A DNA stretch of 64,000 nucleotides from Brevipalpus yothersi (taxonomy: Eukaryota; Arthropoda; Arachnida; Trombidiformes; Tenuipalpidae), in NCBI GenBank assembly GCA_003956705.1, contig QZCP01000556.1, positions 326,966 through 390,965 on the forward strand, given 5' to 3'. Below, in pieces: positions 10,992 through 22,945 of the stretch. Positions within the stretch are counted from its first letter, which is position 1, and each line of letters starts with the position of its first letter. The position numbers were made by a program, and so were the translations under genes. Below the pieces are notes generated by a model. That model ran no database searches, was not told the DNA's origin, and was given only the letters and a program-made list of their open reading frames with translations.

Positions 10992-13900
10992 TCAATCATT
11001 AAGATTCAAAGGATCTTTGGCAATAAAGCGTTGCAGCTCATCTTTTGCTCCAGCTTTTTGGTAAAATTTTGCAATCATCTTATCATCAGAATAGTTAATC
11101 GTTCGTAAATAATTAGCGGCAACTCGAAATACGCTCTTGTCACGAGCAATGTTGGCGTATTGGATAATTTTGTCCGTGTCACCAGTTCGAATTAAAGATT
11201 TGAGTGAATTAAGTCGATCATCAATCGAATTGAATAGCTTTGCGGCTACAAAATATTGGCCTTGTTTCAATGCTGTATTGGCGAGAACTTCCAGTAAACT
11301 TCGATGCTCAGATTTATCTATGATTCGGCCAACTTTTTCAATAAGTTTATCATTAATTTCAATATTGTTACTCAAAATTATTTCACCAACAATCGTTTTA
11401 TCCTCATGGGATAACAAAATTAGATCGATGACAATCTCGATAATTTCCGAATTTGATTTGAGCACATCTAGAGCCATTTGGATTGTTCCACTGGACACCG
11501 AATATCGCTCATGATCGGCTGATTTTTCATGATTCTGTATTTCTTTGGTCAATATTTCACGAAGTTGGGACCACAAATTAGATTTGATGCAAGTTTGAAT
11601 GGTTTCATCGAAAAGTCCACTCTTGTAGCACAATTGAATTAACAAATTATCATCAACTCTGTACGAAAAATCATCATCATAACCACCACCACTTTGATTA
11701 CCATATTTTTCCATGAATTCAAATGCATCACTTTTACTACCATAATTAACGATAATTTTGGCCAATTCATTAACCATATTATTCGCTTTACACACTCGAA
11801 TTGCATGGGTAACAGCACCACTGGACAAATAGTATATGATCGCTTCCTGTGGACTTGAATTCTCGAGATGTCTACCAAGATGTAGCATCGCAGCATCTTT
11901 TGATGCTGCTGATGATGGTGAAGATAATGATGCGGTTTGATCAGTGTTCAATTGACTGAGAATCGATTTCGCTTGCTCAGTTTGTCCCGTATAACACAGT
12001 AGGCGAACTAGATTATAATAATCATCAATCTTTTCGTATGCTGAGAGAGCATGATTTATGTCACCTAAACTTTCACAATATTGGCCCCACCAACGGATTA
12101 GTTTAATTCGATCCTCAGAAGCCATAGGTTCATCTGATGTACAATAATTTTCCAACAATGATGTGTCCTCAGTGTCAAATAACATTCGGGGAGCTTCGAA
12201 AACATGAGTACCAGAAAGTTCATAATATTTGATCGCCTCTCGCAAATTGTTCTCTTCGATTTCCAAATGTTTTGCATACTTGTAGCAAACATTCTTGTAA
12301 TTCAATTTATCCACACAATCAAGTGCTTTTTGCCATTCGTTTCGAGATTGATAATAGCTAGAAAGTGCCAAATTATTGCCACATTCTCGGAGAAGTTCTT
12401 CGGCTTCCGAATGAAGATCAAGATTCATGGCAAGTAATGCCAATGCTTGATGATCATCACCATGATCGGATGTAAGTCTCGCTTTCACATCAGCAACTAC
12501 TCGAGAATTTTTCAATCGAGACATACAATATTGGCCAGTACGAATATCACGACATTTAACGGCTATTCGTGCTAGATTAAGCCAAATTTTTTGATTTGAT
12601 TTCGATTCTCCTCCATCACCATCGGACATACTTCCCAGACTTCGAATCACTTTGTTGAGATCAACATTTCGAGCGGTCAAAAAATCGACCATAATTCGCA
12701 TTATATCTGAACTGAGTCCCAAAAATTCATCTAATGAATGATGATAAATTCTTTCCTCAGTTTCTTCGGTATGCTCCTGGTATAAATAGATGTATGGAAT
12801 TTGAAAGCCTATCAGACGAGTTCTGGGCTCCATAAGAGTTTGAGAATACATTTTGATTGACAAATTTTCACTATTTAAAATGAAAACTGTCAAAAAGCCT
12901 TTCACTTGAACACAAAACAGTCTTCCTTCATTGATGGACCATATAAAATGATCCGATTCAATTGAGTCCATACTATGTTTAGCCATGTGACCACTTTCCA
13001 AATTAACCAGACAAATATTTTGACCATCAAAAAAGCCCATAACACTTCCATCACAATTGATCAGTGCCTTTTTGGCATCAATAGTGGCATCAAATGATTT
13101 TGGTCCAATTTTGGAGCTGATTTCGTTGCTCTCAATTCGATAGAGGTAATAGAAAAATTGTACAAAATCTGTCAAAACAATCAAAAGATTATTGTTTCCA
13201 CTGAGATGAAATGAGTGGACCGATGATACGCGATTGAATACGCTAATATCCAAATTATTGACCATTTCATCGATATTCGAATCGACAGGAAGTCGCCATA
13301 GTGATACACTTCCATTGTCTTGATGCTTGATGAACCAAAATATTTGATCCCCAAAAATTATCCATTCAACATTGATATCAATTGTTGGCATTGTTTTCTC
13401 CTTTATAAGGTCAGGATCTAAATTTGAACGATAAACACTTATTTCCTTTGATCCATTCAATCGTATGGCGATTGAAGAACCATTCGGACTGAGCAGAATA
13501 GATCTGATTGGAATTTCTGTATTCAGTTCGTAACATTTTTTAGTGCCAATCCAGAAGAATTTTATCATTTTGGCTCCAGTCTAAAAAAAGTGAAAAAAGA
13601 AATGATCCTTCCATAAATCAGTGGAGTGGCCATAAAAACTTTTTTTCATGAAAATGAATTTGTTCACATAAAAAAAATCATAAGAATCGTTATATAAAAC
13701 GATTGTACCTGAATAGCTGCTATGTTACCATCGAAAGTAGACATCATTGAATGTTCCTCTATCAAATAAAGTTGATTGTTATTAGTTGTACAGGCAACTT
13801 GCCTACTTTTGCCGATCGAAATAGATTTGATTGATCCTTTGACCGTGATTTGACTAATCTTATTGAAATCTAAACTTCCAAATCTAGACCAAACATGAAC

Positions 13901-14983
13901 CGTTCCATCGCTGGTACCGGCAGCCAGTAGCAGGTCATGATAGTTAAAACATGTCACACATGTCCAAGTTGATTCGGATGATGATGATAAATCGACTACT
14001 GGAAGAGTTGCATGATGACCATTATCAATTTGAAGGAATCGTAGACAATGTTCATCAGGAGTACATATGCACACCAGACCAATGGATTCATCGATCATTT
14101 TCATTGAGATTTTTTTCTTCTTCTTCGAATCATCACCTCTTTTACTTACTTCCAATTTCATTTGAGATAGCTCGGTAAGCTCATCTGAATTGATTCCGAT
14201 GCCGTACTGGTAAATTCGACAATTTTCAGTAGCAACTAGAAGACGATTTTTTTTCGAATAATATATCAAACATTGTACACTATAATCTAATCTAATAAGC
14301 TCGCTCATATAACCTGATGACAGAATAAGTTGATGAATTGAGCCGGAAGTAGTTCCAATGAAAACACATGAACCTTTTGATTTTGATTTGAAATCAATCA
14401 GATCGATAACTTGATCTATCAATTGATGAGAGGCGATAGCAACCAGCTCATCAGTTTGTGGATTTAAATTCCACAGTATGAGTTGACCATTACTTGATAC
14501 TAGAGATGAAGATCAGAATTGAGTATAATTGACTATGTGTATTATCTTTAGGATGACATAATTCGATCCTAAATTTTTCTCACCTGTAATAAGCTGACCA
14601 TCTGTATCCATCCATCTCAATAAGATGATCCATTTACGCTCTAACTGAATGTCATTTCCCACCGAATCAGTCCATTTGATTTTGTTTCCATTAATTGTGA
14701 GTAAACCGAGATCACCATTATCCCAGGCTACAGCAAGAGCAATGTGTTTCGGGTGCCAGGCAAATTGACTGATTCTAGATGATAGTTTAATTGGAATTTC
14801 ATTGGAAGCTTGACTATGACTATCCGACACTGGACAACCGTGAGCATCCAATATTCGAATTGTTCCACCAGAATCATATGCCGCGAGGGCAAGTAGAGGG
14901 GCAACCTTTGACCATGTACATTCACTGAGCTCAGAATTTTGAAGAAAATTATCATCAACACTATATTCAATAAAAGATGTCAT
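10992..14983 (-). CDS. IFT140: intraflagellar transport protein 140 (IFT-A subunit)
   Basis: Exons 14983-14584, 14499-13709 and 13580-10992 give 1259 residues. IFT140 is a core IFT-A subunit for retrograde transport in cilia; in arthropods ciliated cells are mainly sensory neurons. Seen: N-terminal WD40-type repeats (FAWHPKHIALAVAWDNGDLG and VSSNGQLILWNLNP across the exon 1/2 junction), a second beta-propeller region, then long TPR-like helical repeats. The best family matches are WWGQYCESLGDINHALSAYE, AIIYYLSSGAVTHAIRVCK and RVAANYLRTINY. All junctions preserve frame. The product ends FIAKDPLNLND with two tandem stops, well before the usual C terminus (about 1460 residues in human), so the terminal TPR part is missing. 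An upstream in-frame codon at 15008-15010 is not ATG, so I start at MTSF. Confidence 0.92.
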
Positions 14984-15347
14984 AATTTGGAGAAATTTAT
15001 GTGGACACACAAGCCTGAATACTAAATCAAGTCCTTCCTGTTAAGCAGTGTATGTTAATGTTTTTACTGGATGCGTTCCCATGGCATTGTTATTCATTTG
15101 AGTGGATTATTTTTTTCGTAATCTAACTGAAACAATTGTTGAAAATTTCCCTGAAACTTTTATGATTTATCAGCTTAAGATTACCATATCATATAAACAA
15201 TAAGTAACGAAATCAAACAGCTCATTTCAAATGAAGTCAGAGAATGGACTGATTTTCAATGCAAAAATGAAAATAGCTTTTACTCAATCGTTTAAACTTA
15301 AAAAGGTAAAAAAGCAAGTCCAAGAATATCATTTTTAGAGAACAAAA
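14984..15347. other. short spacer between DHDH and IFT140
   Basis: 364 bp between the DHDH stop and the IFT140 start, both on the minus strand. It must hold the IFT140 promoter and the DHDH 3' UTR. I see no TATA-like box with an initiator at standard spacing. Confidence 0.5.
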
Positions 15348-16892
15348 TCATTCTTCAAAGAAAACACCAAGCTGACGAAATACGTGATCAGTTGTTTTAC
15401 GAAGTAGCAGAGTATCTTTCAATGGTAAAATTGGACTTTCGATCAATCCATTTTCCAAACACTCTCGAACATGTTCAGCTTGATAGCATAGAAAGGCGCT
15501 ATTCCCAAAGTTGCATGTGTCCACGATCGGTGGCAGAGGAAATTGATGAGTTTCACCATTGACAGTCACACTGGTTGGACAATGAAATGGATTATTCATT
15601 CGAATTGTGCCCTTCTTCCCTGTGATTGTACATTCGTTGGGAAGTTCAATTTTCATGTGAGAGGAACATGTAGCGATTCGACCATTCGAATATTTTAGAG
15701 CGACTGAGACAGCTTCATCGATTCCTACAAGAAAACATATCAGATTAATATACAAATGTAATCAATTCTGTGATTGTTTACATATGATAAACGGCTAACA
15801 CTTGAAGCCATGTGATTGTATTGTATTGTATACCGTAGGCTAAGTGGCATAACGGAGAAAAATAATAAGATTCCAAGAAATATAAGTATTCATCTATCAC
15901 CTTCAGTACTAACATGCCCAGTAGCTTTGATATCCAAAGGCTCTTGATTATTGTAGATCATTGCAATTGCATTGAGAGCATAAACACCCAGATCAAGCAT
16001 AACACCACCGCCTTGAGACTTTTTCACTAGTCTCTCAATATCCATTAAATTCGCACCAAGTTCAGCATTTACATGATAAATTTCACCAATAGTTCCACCA
16101 GCGATCTTTTCCATTACAAATTTATACGCTGGAGTGAATCGAGACCATATGGCTTCCATTAGGAACAATTTTTTTGCCTGAGCCAAATTGATCAATTCTT
16201 CAGCTCCTTGTGCAGTTTGAGTGAAAGACTTTTCCATCAATACGTGTTTACCATTCTCCAGCAACAGTTTACCCACTGGTAGATGATGAGATGTCAATGT
16301 CCCCACATAGACAATTTGGACACTGGGATCCTTTGCTAATTCCTGATATGAGCCATAAGCATTGGGGATTCCATGCTTGTTCGCAAAATTCTTTGCATCT
16401 TCAAGAGATCTTGCAGCCACTGCAACAACCTGACGAGAGGAAGATTCGATATGAACAGAATTAATTATTATAAACACACTGATAACTAGGTAAAAGAATT
16501 GATCGGTGAATTCGGAAGAATTGATTTTTTGATGACGAATGAGCATTCTATAGACAAATACGTTGGTAACAAAAGTAACGTTGTGAGATCGGTTAAAGTT
16601 ATATTTTATGGAATATTTTACCAATGATCGTTGATAAGGTTGCTTCTTACTCATACGTACACATGAAGTCATATATGGAGAACTTTAATAATGGAAAAAA
16701 ATACTACAGAAACAAAATGCTAATTCAGGGAACTATTGGTACAGATTATCAAGCGCCTTCTAAGTATGGGTTGTATGGCTCAATTGATCAGATGAAACAT
16801 ACCTGATGCTGTTCTTTGGGCAAACTTCGAAGACACACCGTAAAATCGTGTGAAATTTTACCAGTAGATAAGATACCCCATTTAGTAGCCAT
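15348..16892 (-). CDS. DHDH: trans-1,2-dihydrodiol dehydrogenase (Gfo/Idh/MocA family)
   Basis: Exons 16892-16803, 16429-15901 and 15724-15348 encode 331 residues, close to the 334 of human DHDH. The enzyme is an NADP-dependent oxidoreductase acting on dihydrodiols and sugars. Seen: N-terminal Rossmann start MATKWGILSTGKIS; the EK motif HVLMEKSFT with Lys97, matching the catalytic lysine position of mammalian DHDH; FLMEAIWSRFTPAY; and GGVMLDLGVYALNAI with Asp176 and Tyr180 in the family's GGxxLDxGxY motif. The first exon has only 30 codons and ends QHQ at a GTATG donor. Splicing adds G across the second junction to give STEGIDEAVSVAL. A cytosolic location is expected since no signal is seen. 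Confidence 0.92.
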
Positions 16893-17957
16893 CGTATTAG
16901 CAGAAATTTAACTCAATATTGAAGTTAGAACGTATACAAAATACACATGTTTTGTTCAATAAAGTTTCATAATATTTGCAAACAGGTTACTGGTGGGTAA
17001 AAGAGGGCAGCAACATGCTGACATCAGCAGGTATTAATTAATTAGAAAGACAAGAATGTCAATGAGAAACTCGAACAACAATTTGAGATTCTTCTCCAAA
17101 AACAATAGAGCTCACATATCTCTTCCATCTATGATGCATTGATAATGTTCATAGGAATTTTCCCAACATCAGCTCAACTGATTGCTTCTTAGAGGAAATT
17201 ATTGATCCCGATGGTATCCTTAAGTTTTACTGATTGAACTAGACGAAAAATTTGTCCATGTGGAGTCAGAATTTGAAGATAATTGCTCTTAACTGAATTG
17301 ATTTCGAGATCATTCTGATATTCTGTTTGATCGATTTTTTTATTGAGAGATATCACAAAGGCTGACAAGCTAATGGTGTGCTACCTTCAAAATCAAATTT
17401 TCACAAACTGAATGCATGATTTTGACCTATTTAGGCTGATATCAAGCTAACGTAAGTGGGCAGAACGAAATGGATCAATGGAAATGAATAGAAAAATCAA
17501 ATCAAATCATTCAAAATTTTGGATAAGATTATCTCCATATTCACAAACTGAATGAGGAAGCTTAAACATATTGAAGCAAATAATATAGCTGCTCAACTCT
17601 GAATGAATATCAATTGCATCGAAGTCTAACTTTTCTCAAATTATTACAGGCACTATAATATACAATAGATATTTATGTGCAACTTTTCGATGAAATTCAG
17701 GTGATTCTAGATTTTGGTTCATGGTCAGAAAAGAACCCTCAACGAATCTACCTTATCAAAAAGTTTTTTCCTTCCAATTCAATCATGATCATTATCGTGA
17801 TCATCTTGATTCTTAGGATGAGCCATAATTGCATCACTCTTGGCTGTGAGAACGCATTGCACATGCTGTTATCATGTGACCGGCATGTTGGTATCTCTTG
17901 GCGTGCCTTTTACTTATGAAAACTTGGAATTAAATTCTTCTGTGTACATATTTTCCA
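16893..17957. other. divergent promoter region DHDH / CCDC51
   Basis: 1.07 kb between two divergently transcribed genes. It is AT-rich, with no clear TATA/Inr pair and no RNA gene. The open frame at 17677-17919 is probably chance. Confidence 0.5.
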
Positions 17958-18998
17958 ATGGCTTTGATTCGTTTTTATTTGCGAAAGTTTTACAATAACA
18001 TGGCTGATGTGTTGAAAGATTCACCTCCAACCAAACAGTATCAAAAAGCTATGGATATTTACGAAAATTTCACTGGAATGAAAGAAGTTAAATCTACTCA
18101 ACAAAATGTGCTCATGGTAAGTGTTTAAAATTCAATCAAGATGATGAAATGGCTGATAATTGTTGTGAAATTTAATGTTTCCAGGCTGAACAAGCGTTTG
18201 TTGACTCTGCTAAGTTGAGAAGAAATATACAAAATGATCTACATCGAGTACAAAAAGATTTGAAACAAATAAGACGGAAACTTGGTAAGGAGTTATGAGT
18301 TGACTAATGGACTGGATTATCAAGCATTCTTTCGTGAATCGTGCTCGATTCTAAATTGTTTTTTACTCTTTCCTCCAAGAATCCATGAGTCGGTCGGATG
18401 AATCTTATCTAGATTTGATCACAAATGAACACAAGATGATCAAAAATGAATTGGAACTCCTCAACTCTCTGCGTTCTCAAGAAGAAATTGAACGTGAACT
18501 TTTCAGTTCATACTCTCAAAGAGTGCGAGAAGCTCATGTGGTAAGTTTTCCTATTAGATGTAATCTTTCAAATTGATGAAATATTAATTAATTTTTAACT
18601 TTCTTTTTTTCCAGTTTGAACGTCTAAGGCAAGAGAAATTGAAGTATGTTTCATTCTTTGGTCCTGTCATTGGAGCGATTTTAGGCATGAGCGTTAATCA
18701 TTTTCGACGAAGAGGAGAATATATGAATACCCATGCAATCCAGCAGATTATTGAAACTAATGAGAGACAAATCAAATTCCTCGGAGAAGAAATCGATAAA
18801 AAGATGGAAAATTTGAGATCTCGTCTAGAATCAGTAGATGATGAGGTGCCCAAAATTCCTTACCCTATAGAATGCGAGTCAAAAAATTTAGATAACATAG
18901 AGCAAAGCCTTCAATCAGTTAGAAACTATGCCCTTATTTCTGTATCTTTTTCATTTTTAGCTTTAATTGCTTATCTAACTCGAACTTCTGCTAGCTAG
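17958..18998 (+). CDS. CCDC51: mitochondrial potassium channel CCDC51 (MITOK)
   Basis: Four exons (17958..18116, 18185..18284, 18380..18540, 18615..18998) give 267 residues. The human protein MITOK forms the pore of the ATP-sensitive mitochondrial K+ channel in the inner membrane. Seen: Arg/Lys-rich, acid-free N terminus (MALIRFYLRKFYNN) suitable for mitochondrial import; the conserved YENFTGMKEVKSTQQNV block; long coiled coil; LDLITNEHKMIKNELELL; ELFSSYSQRVREAH; then a membrane segment KYVSFFGPVIGAILGMSV and a second near the C terminus (ALISVSFSFLALIAYL). Two transmembrane helices with an intervening charged coiled coil match the family. A second in-frame ATG lies 14 codons in, but would lose the targeting segment. 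Confidence 0.88.
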
Positions 18999-19458
18999 TG
19001 AATATTCTTGATCATAAAAATTATTTTTCACCACAAACTCTTAATGAATAATTCTTCAAAATCTGGGTTGCAAGTTAGACAAAAGTGCAGCGGGCATCCC
19101 AATTGTTGACATATCAAAAAGTTCAGCTGAAAGCAAATCAGCTTTTCCTTAGCTAATCTCTTTTTTAATTATAATACAAGATTCCCATGATAAAGCTATA
19201 GCTTTGATTAGGTAATCCAAAAACGTTAAGGAGTGGTGAATTTTTTGCTCAAACCAGAAAGTATAAACTTTCAATCCAGTACAGGCAAAGTTTTTGATGT
19301 TACCAGGACAATAATAGCATTTTTCAGTTTATTTTGTGCAAGGAAGACATTTTTGTCAGATAGAACAATTTGATTGAATTCTATCCTTCAAGTGAAGAAG
19401 ATGAGATATTCCTATTGATGATGCTAGTGTATTATGGATAGTTGAGGCATATAAGGCA
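18999..19458. other. convergent 3' spacer
   Basis: 460 bp between the stop codons of CCDC51 (+) and the zinc-finger gene (-). AT-rich, nothing recognised. Confidence 0.5.
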
Positions 19459-20439
19459 CTATTTACATCTCCTCATATGCTTGAGGAAATTGCTACTCGT
19501 AGATGATTTATGGGAACATGCTCGACATCTGAATGTGAAAATGAAACGACTTATATGCAGTTGAACATTTTTCTTGCTAGTATGATTTCCTTGAGGATCC
19601 TTGCAATCAGTATGATATTTACATTTGTACATGTTTGATGGTTTGCGCTCCTCGATCAGATCATTCAGGATCAATTGTTGATCAGCTTTCGAAATACTAC
19701 GACCCTGGCAGTACACTTGAAATGGTCGACCATTTGCATATTGCAAATTACAGTTATCAAGTTTCAAAGGGTGTTCCCCTTGATGATCCAATTCCACACC
19801 TTCAAAAAAAACAATAAAAAGGACACAAAAATTAAAATCAATGAAAAACTTATCACCAAGAATTGACCTAATGGTGATGATGAATTTTGAAATTGAAAAA
19901 AAACAAGAACATTTTTTACCATTATCTTCACGATTCACTTTTTTCATGGGAGTTTTAGCTGGACCAGAATTTTTGTCATGCATATTGTGTCCAGAATTTT
20001 CAACATTTCCAGTCAATTCCAAAGTTTCATCATCAGTCATTGGCTCATTTTGGGAATCTTTGGTCTCATTCAAATGGGCAGAGCTTTCACTTGGAGTATT
20101 GCTATCATTTGGATCAGTATTGTAGACTATTTTAACGGCAGTTTTATCATCGGTTTCACTTTTTGATGATGAATGTTTTCTATTTTCGATACCAACTCTT
20201 CGTGGAGATATTGATGAGCTCGAATGATGATGAAAATTTCGTGTACCACTACGAAAATTTTCCTGTGGAATATTTTCATTGTCAATCCCATCCTCACCAT
20301 CGCCAGCAAATCGATCTGCAATCGGTCCAATAACCGTTTGGCAACCTTTTTCTTCAACTTTAACCACAGCTTGACATGCTTGCTCACAATTTTTGGGCAC
20401 AGTTTGAGTAAATGCATCCACACCAATCACATAAGGCAT
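19459..20439 (-). CDS. orphan C2HC zinc-finger protein
   Basis: Exons 20439-19920 and 19799-19459 give 286 residues. I do not recognise a named family. The first 170 residues are low-complexity, rich in Ser, Asp and Asn, with Cys near the start (DAFTQTVPKNCEQACQAVV). The C-terminal exon is ordered: GVELDHQGEHPLKLDNC, FQVYCQGRSISKADQQ, a Cys/His cluster around 233-255, and a last finger FRCRACSHKSS...FLKHMRRC with Cys265, Cys268, His281 and Cys285 in classical C-x2-C-x12-H-x3-C spacing. This suggests nucleic-acid binding, but that is inference. The 120-bp intron (19800-19919) has consensus GT/AG ends yet is a multiple of three without stops, so a 40-residue-longer isoform is possible. Start ATG follows directly on noncoding sequence; no upstream exon was identified. 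Confidence 0.7.
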   Translation of the reverse strand: MPYVIGVDAFTQTVPKNCEQACQAVVKVEEKGCQTVIGPIADRFAGDGEDGIDNENIPQENFRSGTRNFHHHSSSSISPRRVGIENRKHSSSKSETDDKTAVKIVYNTDPNDSNTPSESSAHLNETKDSQNEPMTDDETLELTGNVENSGHNMHDKNSGPAKTPMKKVNREDNGKKCSCFFSISKFIITIRSILGDKFFIDFNFCVLFIVFFEGVELDHQGEHPLKLDNCNLQYANGRPFQVYCQGRSISKADQQLILNDLIEERKPSNMYKCKYHTDCKDPQGNHTSKKNVQLHISRFIFTFRCRACSHKSSTSSNFLKHMRRCK

Positions 20440-21792
20440 GATAACATGAATTATCTTTCTCTATGTACATCCACTCACATGTAAGGACAAAATATTGATG
20501 TCAACATCCAATGCACATTCACTTGGAATATGTAATCAATCAAAATTGTGATTCAAACATCCAATCAAACTTTTGCAAAAAAGTTGCAAAAATAAAAAGG
20601 GCTAAAAAAGGCTCAAAAAAGTCTTTCCTAAAAAGCAACTATTTTTGCTGCTTTTTTGAAAAAAAATCGATCGAAGCGCCACCAAAATAGAGATGGAAAA
20701 AAAATGTTTTTTTTTCTTTTTTATTTTTACGAGGTTTTTTATCTCGACTGTTATACGAAGAATATTGGTGATGACCATTTTTTTAATGGTTCAATGACCG
20801 ATGGTCAAGGGGTAAGCTCATTCTGTGGACATCTTTTCGATGGGTACAGAACGGATGATGAGAATTTGGAAAGTTTTGAGGAGGGAAAATTTTTTTCCGT
20901 AAATTTTTCTGTGCGTATTGGTGACGAAAATGGGAAAAAACGAGAATAAAATTGTTTTTCAAGCGGAAAAAAATTGTTATTTTGCCAGTTATTTTGTGGA
21001 ATTTTTTTGGAGACAGGAAATTTTTCTAGTTGGTTTAATTTGTCTAGATGAAATCCTGTTCTGTTGTAGTTCACAGTGGAATGGACACATCGGGTTCAAT
21101 GCAATAGGATTTTTATTCTCTTCCTTTTACCAAGGAAAAACGTTTTATTGCCAAGCACCTTTGATGTTGACTTGAAAATTATTTTCGACTCAGCAGGGTG
21201 TCATTTTTGATAATGATTTGAAGGTCCTTTTCTAGTTTCCCATGCACCGATGAAATAATATAATAGCCATCTGTATGCTATTGAATCGGATATTATTATT
21301 ATTGCAGTCGTCAAAGATTTCCTCTTCGTTAGTTCCAAGTGATACTGAACGATTGATCGCATTTCATCGTCTTTTATTACTCAACATCATTGATATAAGA
21401 TACCTTTCCTCCAATCAATCCACCACTTGGATCCCTAGACCATAGATTGTTAGTGGAAAACACCTGAGATGGTAAACTTGATGATGATTGGTGTTGGTGT
21501 CATGATTGATGGTAGAAATTTGCCCATATCAATGTCCTGCAGAGAAATAGAGCTTATCCAGATTAATTTTTCCTTGTTTTCAGTTTTTCACTAAACCTAA
21601 CACCTTAAGTCATGGATTAAGTGGCTCAAACCAGGTCTCATCTGTGGTCAAGTTTTTTTCTTCTTCATCTTCTTCTCTCTCTCTCTCTTCAAAAGAAGAA
21701 GATCAATTCACTCTAATTACTTTTTCAAGTTAAAAGCTGCCTTGAAACCGGAACGTGACTCTCTTCTCTTTCTTTTCTCTCTCTCTTCCTTC

Positions 21793-21869
<77 letters not shown>

Positions 21870-22945
21870 ATCATTTTTCAGTCTCTCACTTATATAGTCG
21901 ATTTCAAATAGAGAGAAACACACTCGTGATTAAATAAGCTAATGAATTGATTTACCTCAATACATTTGAACTTGTCTCATTCTCTCTATCGATAATCAGC
22001 CAATCATTATGTACATGGCCAGTATGCAATCAAGTAATGAGTTCAAAGATTGACCGAGTTGAAAAATCTGTGATGTTGATGATCTGGATTTGTGTATCAT
22101 GTTGATGTTGTTGTTGTTTATCCAGTCATTTCACTTGACAACACATATTATGTGATTTTGTGTATTGTGTGCATTTTTTCATTTCAATTGACTGTTTTTT
22201 TTTCTCTCTTTCAATTGAACCCCTTTTTCACACCAGAAGTTCCTGTGTGTGTGTGTGTGAACACTTGTTCTCTCATCAATTCGTTTTAATTGTTCTACTT
22301 TACACTTTCTTTCATCATCAAAAAATTTCATCATCCAATTCAAAGTTGTTGTTCGGTACACAGATATACCAGACACATGTGTGAGTGAATGATCAACATA
22401 AACATTTTGAATCCATCCATACACCACTATTCTTATTATCATCAGGACATTATTTTTCTTACTCGTAGACATTCTCGCCACGATCGCATGTTCGTGGTGT
22501 GTTCAGATTGACTCAGACACACATTCGCAACTCTCTTCTCTCTCTCTCTCTCTACTTTGATCATCTCTCTTTGTCTCTTGGAGAGAAACCTCATCATCGT
22601 TCGCCAATCTGGATTCAGGTGATGATCATCATCACAATCATTAATAACATGACAATGATTTGACAATGTTCATCGTGATCATCGGATTATTGCTAGTTAG
22701 AGATAAACACTGTACTTTGATTATTGTGTGAATACTTTTTGTTGCCTCAACTTTCTCTCTCTCTCTTTCTATTCCTCTTTTTACCTGTTACTATTGATGT
22801 ATCCGGCCTGATATCGGAAGAATAGTAACAAAAACAATAATAATAACAATAATAATAATAGTGATAGAAGAAGTGGTATACAAAAAAAGAAACAGTGAAA
22901 AAAGTTCATATCATCACATATCATCACAACGTCCATTACATCATA
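20440..22945. other. divergent intergenic region zinc-finger gene / SPHK
   Basis: 2.5 kb with homopolymer-rich sequence (20580-21010), a long CT microsatellite (21797-21867), GT-rich patches and ATA/AAT-rich sequence near the SPHK start. Overlapping open frames on both strands at 20656-21175 are Phe/Lys-rich artefacts of A/T runs. Confidence 0.55.
21797..21867. repeat. (CT)n microsatellite, 71 bp
   Basis: Perfect CT dinucleotide run in the region upstream of SPHK. Confidence 0.95.

Noticed and set aside
20656..21175. Open frames on both strands upstream of the zinc-finger gene
   Set aside because: They are Phe/Lys-rich and overlap on opposite strands, as expected from A and T homopolymer runs; no splice link to the neighbour was found.
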